Assembly (NCBI GenBank): GCA_012295275.1
Contig: CM022673.1
Location: 1,863,605-1,927,604 of the forward strand
Length of the DNA: 64,000 nucleotides
Direction of reading: 5' to 3'
Source of the DNA: Chrysomallon squamiferum
Taxonomy: Eukaryota; Mollusca; Gastropoda; Neomphalida; Peltospiridae
The notes beneath the pieces were generated by a model. That model made no database searches. It was not told the origin of the DNA and was given only the letters and a program-made list of their open reading frames with translations. The position numbers were made by a program, and so were the translations under genes. Positions 58,401-64,000 of this stretch are shown here, one piece after another (the first letter of the stretch is position 1; the number at the start of each line of letters is the position of its first letter).

Positions 58401-59790
58401 GTGTTCGGAATTAGTTAATTAAAGCACCAGTTTTGACTTCTTGTGTTTGTGCGTTTGTTTGTGTGAGCGGATTTGTTTATGTATGTGTGAATAGTCGTAT
58501 TTGTGTCGGTATATGTGTACTGAATAGAAAATAAAATCTTACTCTTCGTCTCATTTTGACTCTTTCGCTCGTTATTTCTCTGTCTGTCTGTCTGTCTGTC
58601 TGTCCATCTAACTGTATTACTTTATCATTTCGCTATATTTTCAAAATCGTGTAATAAAACTTCAACTTAATCTTATTAACCACTGTGGGCTTTTTTAGAA
58701 CGAGAAAGTTATTCGTAAATTTCAAGAGAGCTGTAAGCACCCAAAACGTTAAGTCTAGACATAAGGTGCAGAGATGAAATTTAATATTTAACGTTCAGTA
58801 CCAGCTAATTTAGTGCAGTACTACACAGTCTTTGAACTCTACTATAGAACTCGTGAACTAGTTAAATATTTTGTCTTTGTTGGGTTCTTTCTTTCTATTT
58901 AATATATTGTTTATCCCGAAATATTTATTTGTCAGTGATATGAACTAGCTCGTGGATTCAGCAAAATAAATGTTAACGACATCGAGCACATACACAGTAA
59001 ATTGATAAACTTTTTCAAACGCTCCCTTTGATCTCCAGACTCTCAAAGACCTGAAAAAGAAAAAATGTGAATGATTTTACTGCACTGAGCTGTGTCAGTG
59101 AACGAACAACAAAACACAAAGGAGACAACTACAACCAGCTTTCACGGGATGATGATGCACCTGAGAACAGGTCACTGTAGATTAAACGATTCGCTGCGTG
59201 TGTGAACCTGACATTTTAGAACAGTTTCTTTGACAGTGGAGAATTTTCTGCAGCATTGGCCCACCCTATCAAAGAACGTAAGGAAAGCAGCCTTGCCTTC
59301 AGCAAAAATCTCGAAGAAGAAACGTTTTCAACCCATGGAGAACTTGCATTTGCTCAGACTACTAGGGTCCCTGTCTGAGTGTTCGAAGACGAAGAAGAAG
59401 GAAGTATTATTTCGGTTTTGGCTTCCCTAAGGAATTGATGGTTTTGTTTCAAACTAATTGATCCATCTCAGAATGGGTGATATCAAACAATGAAACTCGA
59501 TCTCTGTAATCTATCTATGCGATGCTTCTGTGTTCACGGCATTATTTCATTGACTTTGATTTGTTATTCTAATAATATTACAAAAAAGAAACCCTATTTT
59601 ATTATTTGTTCAGAACAAATAAACTGTATTTCATTTTAGAGATTGAAATTTTTTCATCGTATTATTTCTTGTTGAACAAATTGTGTATATAATGATGACG
59701 ACGATGATAAATAAATAAATAAATATAAAAGAAAGAAAAACAATCAAACAAGGAAAGAGATCGAAAGAGAAAGAAATCGAGACACACCCC
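58401..59790. other. Non-coding stretch
   Basis: CTGT units at about 58580-58603. The frame at 59230-59430 (67 codons with stop, Lys/Ser/Leu-rich) has no recognised family. Confidence 0.5.
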
Positions 59791-59791
59791 C

Positions 59792-59824
<33 letters not shown>

Positions 59825-60300
59825 CAACAACAACCTCTGACAGTTTAATATTTGCGTACGGCTGAAAATATTGTCGACGATTTACTCGGATTTAATTTCA
59901 GCCTGAACAAGAACAATCAGCAGCGCTTCAACAACGCGGATACCTAATCAGCGGAGGAAAACGTGGCGAGAATTTTCTATTGAGAATCAGCGTCCACTCA
60001 TTCACGCGTCTATTGGCTGAGTCGAAGGGCGAGTCAGTGGACACAGCGAACTCAAACAAAACGTCGTTGTTCGTTACACTGCCTTACTGAGGACGAATGA
60101 TCATTTACGACTGCGAGAAAAAATAAAAGAGATTCTAAATTGTGAAGACAGGACGAGTACAAACTTTTGAAACGAGTGTTGACCTTTCTGAACGTGGTTC
60201 TTGAAGAATGAAATGTTTGCATCATCCAAAGTTTTCCGTCAAAGACGGCTGAGATTTTATTCTGAAGGAAGCTCACGAAAACAGTTAACATCAGCGGTTA
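59791..60300. other. Poly-A followed by a complex CpG-bearing patch
   Basis: Poly-A at about 59793-59820. Then balanced sequence with an ATTGG (CCAAT on minus) at 60012-60016, inside a minus-strand-like promoter context, but with no recognised gene beside it. Confidence 0.5.
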
Positions 60301-61018
60301 TTTTATGAGTTTATTTTCACAGAAAATAGTAGCACTGATCTTTATAAATGCAGAGCTAGTGTAATCTCTCTACTCATTTCGAAATTCAGTTAAATACAGC
60401 GGCAACTTCATTGTTCTGATTTACCTGATCCACATTATTAACGTAGTCTTGTTTTTTCTTCTCCAGACAAAATAACCTCATTCTAATTAACCTACTGACC
60501 TATTTTTATTTTAAGATAATTAACACTGTTCAGTGGTTTGCACATCAAAAATCATTCGCAGACGAAACTATATAGGGCATCAAATATAGCATTTCATCCT
60601 AGAGATCCTTAATGATTCTTTTTTTTTCTCTTCAGTAATGCATGAGAATAGATGACAACATGAATGAGAAGAAAGCGATACTACTTCTGTTGTAAGAGCT
60701 ATTTATTTTCAAATGACATCAAGTAATCGGTTACATAAGAAAATAAAGAAAACGATTCTAAGTTCTACTGTGATCTCATTGTAAGTTATTTTACATAATT
60801 ATTATAAAGTATTGGACTGATTGTCTGTGAGGATGTTTTAAAATAAGTTAAGAATTTCTGAAAACGAAGGCGGCAGGATTATGGTGACATATCATTAAAG
60901 ATGAAATTAGTTCCACTGCTGTGAACCTCAGCGGCGGTGGCATCAGTGATAGCAGCAGCAGCAGCAACATTGTTTTTTTAAATCATAGATCAACAGCAAC
61001 AACAAAATGTAATAGATA
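60301..61018. other. AT-rich non-coding stretch
   Basis: AGC/AGCA run at about 60948-60967. No gene. Confidence 0.5.
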
Positions 61019-61082
61019 AAAAAAAAAAAAAAAAAAAAATAAAATAAAATAAAGTAACATAAAAAAAAAAAAAATAATAATA

Positions 61083-61121
<39 letters not shown>

Positions 61122-61162
61122 AAATGAAATAAAATAAAATAAAATAAAATAAAACAAACAAA

Positions 61163-61225
<63 letters not shown>

Positions 61226-61226
61226 A
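61019..61226. repeat. Poly-A, (AAAAT)n and (AAAT)n compound array
   Basis: Two poly-A runs flank AAT, then AAAAT pentamers to about 61153, then about 17 AAAT tetramers. Hydrophobic minus-strand frames are translated repeat. Confidence 0.5.
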
Positions 61227-61696
61227 CATGAAAACAAATAATTAAGAGCGTCCCTTCGTGCTGGACATGAATGTAGTTTATCACAATTGATTTATATATG
61301 TAATTAATAAATGAAGACTAATAGTTTGTCGTATTCACAGTGTGAATTCTGGAAGCAAAAGCTATAAAAATCCAATAAACGGATCAATATTTACACAGCT
61401 TGATTTTTGTTTGTTTGGCCTAAAGGTTGTAATTTCAAAAAATACTCGCGCTTTTTACGTTAAGTCGTTTTTACAAACACTGTTTTCAATTACCAAATGA
61501 AATTCCGGAGACTTAATTCGATTTAACAGAGATAATATGCATAGGAATTTATCTTTACGATTCTGAAACGGTCATGTATATAATAAAATAACAAAAAATT
61601 AAATTAGCTTCAGCTATTTTGTATTCTAAATATAAACGCACACTAGGTCCGCTATTAATTTTTTTTTATCGCAACTATCTATTTTTCGAAATTGCG

Positions 61697-61733
<37 letters not shown>

Positions 61734-61964
61734 TATGTGGTAAAATATAATGAATATTCTATGGGATATGCAAATAAACGTCTTTTTCTCGCAAAGATAA
61801 TTTTGATAACTAATCAAAATTACTCTAAATTCCTTGTGTACTTACGCCCCGGGCACGACGGTGTTGGCGTGAATAATGACCACGATCTGATAGCAAAACG
61901 TGAAAAATCACTTAAAACATTCTCATCCCGGAATGCATTGAACATTAACTGTGTGGAAAGTAGC
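61227..61964. other. Non-coding stretch
   Basis: Poly-T at 61700-61732; otherwise unique sequence. Confidence 0.5.
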
Positions 61965-62027
61965 GACTCCACTGAAGGACTCCACTGAAGGACATCACTG
62001 AAGGACTCCACTGAAGGACACCACTGG
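61965..62027. repeat. 13-bp minisatellite, about five copies
   Basis: Unit GACTCCACTGAAG, with GACATCACTGAAG and GACACCACTGG variants. Confidence 0.5.
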
Positions 62028-62380
62028 TTTAATAAAAACCTCTTTTTCCCAGAAACTGATATAATTTGACATCACGTCATCGTGTTTAATTAACAACATC
62101 GTTTGTTTAGATTTATTAGCGTTATGCTGATCGCAGGAAAACACGGAAAAACGTTAATTAACTGTAGTTTGTTTTGTAACGGTATTCACGTCTTCTTCAA
62201 ATTATATCACATAAGATTGTTATCAGCTTTTTTTTTTATATATATATATATTTTTTTCTTTGTTGTTATTCGTTTTTCTGCGGAACTGGAAGAAAATTCA
62301 CATACCAAGATAACTGGCTGAATGAAAGCTATTTTTTTTTATGAATCGCAAAACTCTTGACATACCCAAACCAGATAGCC

Positions 62381-62415
62381 TTTATTATTATTATTATTAC
62401 TATTACTATTATTAC

Positions 62416-62501
<86 letters not shown>
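62381..62501. repeat. (TTA)n microsatellite
   Basis: About 40 ATT units with a few ACT variants at the left. Poly-Tyr and poly-Ile frames are translated repeat. Confidence 0.5.
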
Positions 62502-62502
<1 letters not shown>

Positions 62503-63762
62503 CGTGACTTCCTTGCTAATCTTCATCATAAAAAAGAGAATTCTTTACTCACGAACCAGTCTGTACAAGCACTTAAGATAAATTAGTTATTTGCATAAAA
62601 GTCATTCTGTATTATAACCTGTTCTTTATTCTGCATTCTTATTCACTCGTGGGCTTTCAATCACTCTTTCTTACGTTGTGTTTTTTTTTTGAAATGGAAA
62701 GAGAATGAATCTGCAATTTCCCGTCCTGTAAAAGGCGCTTTCTGAAGTGTGGAGTGACTGTCAGAGTCTTTTGAAGCGGAGGCCAAGGCCCGTCTCAATG
62801 ACGTTTGATCGTATTGAACAGCGAACCCGCCAAACCGCAGCAATGAAATAAAATGAAAAAGATGTGGACTGAATTGCTGGTCGAAGATTGTGAAGTTTCA
62901 TCAATTTTCAGCAATGATAGATCTCAATGAAATTTCGCTTATTGACATACATCCACAATTTAAATGCCCAACTTCGATTGGATTGAAAAAAAAAAAAAAA
63001 AAGAAGAAGAAGAAGAAGAAAGTATTACAATGGAAATTTAATTTTCTTCTTATACGCGTTTTATAACGTCAGCTGAGATTTTTTCTCTCTCTCTCTCTCC
63101 AGAAATAAGATGGTTTTGTAGTAGTAGTAGTCATAACATCTCGAACAGATTTGTGATGACGTCTTTCATCAAGTTGTGACGTTGTATCGTATCTCGTTAT
63201 CGTAGAATTTCTGTGATTTGTGTCGCGATTCGACAAAACGAGTCATTGTTGTTCATTGACAAAAAGCTCGGGCTTTGTGGCGTTAAGGGTTTCCAAATTT
63301 GATGTAATCTACCGGACGGGGATTCCTGCAAGGCAAATTCATCCACTGCTCGTTTGTTTAAGTGTCGCTGCAAAGGTCGCGAGTTTAAATTGAGGATTCG
63401 TGATTGAGTTCAAGTTTACGCCACTTATTACTGATGAAACGAGAATGTGGACTCTGGACAAACAGACTGAAAGGTGCAAACACTCTACTAACCCAGTATC
63501 TTTAAAATGGACACCTCATTTGCATCGTAATATCTCCGGAAATAAAATATTTCCATGTATGACGTAACTAACTTTTATAATTAGACATGAAAGAATTATT
63601 GCTCTCTGTGGAATGGTGGCTCATTTTCCATTCTAAAGAGAATATTTATATCTTACTGCAAAACCTGACATCATTGATCTTTAGGAAAAGTATCTATTTG
63701 TCTTTCTCTGTCGTTATATATATCTCTTATTCTTCTTTTATTTTTCTCTCTATAAATCTGTT

Positions 63763-63765
<3 letters not shown>
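62502..63765. other. Non-coding stretch with a complex CpG-bearing section
   Basis: Section 63140-63420 is non-repetitive and CpG-bearing. AAG at about 63001-63020. No recognised gene. Confidence 0.5.
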
Positions 63766-63857
<92 letters not shown>

Positions 63858-63858
63858 A
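63766..63858. repeat. (TC)n(AC)n microsatellite
   Basis: About 37 TC units pass directly into AC units. Confidence 0.5.
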
Positions 63859-64000
63859 CACACAACACATACATGCAATACGTTTGTGTGTGTCTGCAGG
63901 TAAGAACAATGACACGTACTTTTCTTTAGCGACATGTTTGTACAAAATGCTGCTTTGTTATTAATTTTAGAATTTCACTTCGTTTACACACTTTATCATT

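Overview
This is a eukaryotic, AT-rich stretch of nuclear DNA saturated with simple sequence repeats. CT/GA dinucleotide runs of 50 to about 390 bp recur at least 18 times. ATGT, AAAT and ATCC tetranucleotide arrays, AAT/TTA and GAT-type trinucleotide mosaics and long poly-A/poly-T runs are also common. There are no closely packed genes, no operons and no Shine-Dalgarno-led ORFs, and nearly every long open frame is a translated microsatellite. One receptor exon with invertebrate-like residues, together with this repeat style and degenerate tRNA-derived SINEs, suggests a large-genome lophotrochozoan, most likely a mollusc and possibly a cephalopod. That assignment is inference and is not proven by the sequence.

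Only one protein-coding exon can be supported. On the minus strand at 22060-21824 lies the first coding exon of a class C GPCR of the metabotropic GABA-B receptor family, most like subunit 2. It encodes a signal peptide followed by the first strand and helix of the Venus-flytrap ligand-binding domain, and it ends in a clean GTAAGTG splice donor. The next exons would lie at lower coordinates. None is recognisable in the 21.8 kb down to position 1, so that side is read as a very long first coding intron. The higher-coordinate side holds a compositionally complex, CpG-bearing block at about 22440-22960 with a CCAAT box and CRE-like sites, a candidate promoter or 5' UTR. Beyond it lies upstream or intergenic DNA to 64 kb with no recognisable exon.

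The rest divides into microsatellites and minisatellites (a 33/29-bp array at 35.0-35.6 kb, a 40-bp triplicate at 17.3 kb, a 13-bp array at 62.0 kb and a 117-bp duplication at 2.3 kb), interspersed repeat copies, and patches of complex non-coding sequence. Two repeat families were found by internal comparison: one with copies at 8.9 and 46.0 kb, the other at 19.9-20.2 and 46.7-46.9 kb, each pair in opposite orientation. Degenerate tRNA-derived SINE remnants lie at 18.7, 33.2, 52.0 and 53.0 kb, all with the tRNA part reading on the minus strand. The complex patches (13.0, 15.0, 31.1, 53.3, 57.2-58.4, 60.0 and 63.2 kb) could be conserved regulatory elements.

I found no new multi-gene system. 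The most useful leads are the isolated receptor exon with its probable promoter, the two unnamed repeat families, and a few discrete motifs (a four-unit heat-shock-element-like site, a G-quadruplex motif and a Z-DNA-prone run).
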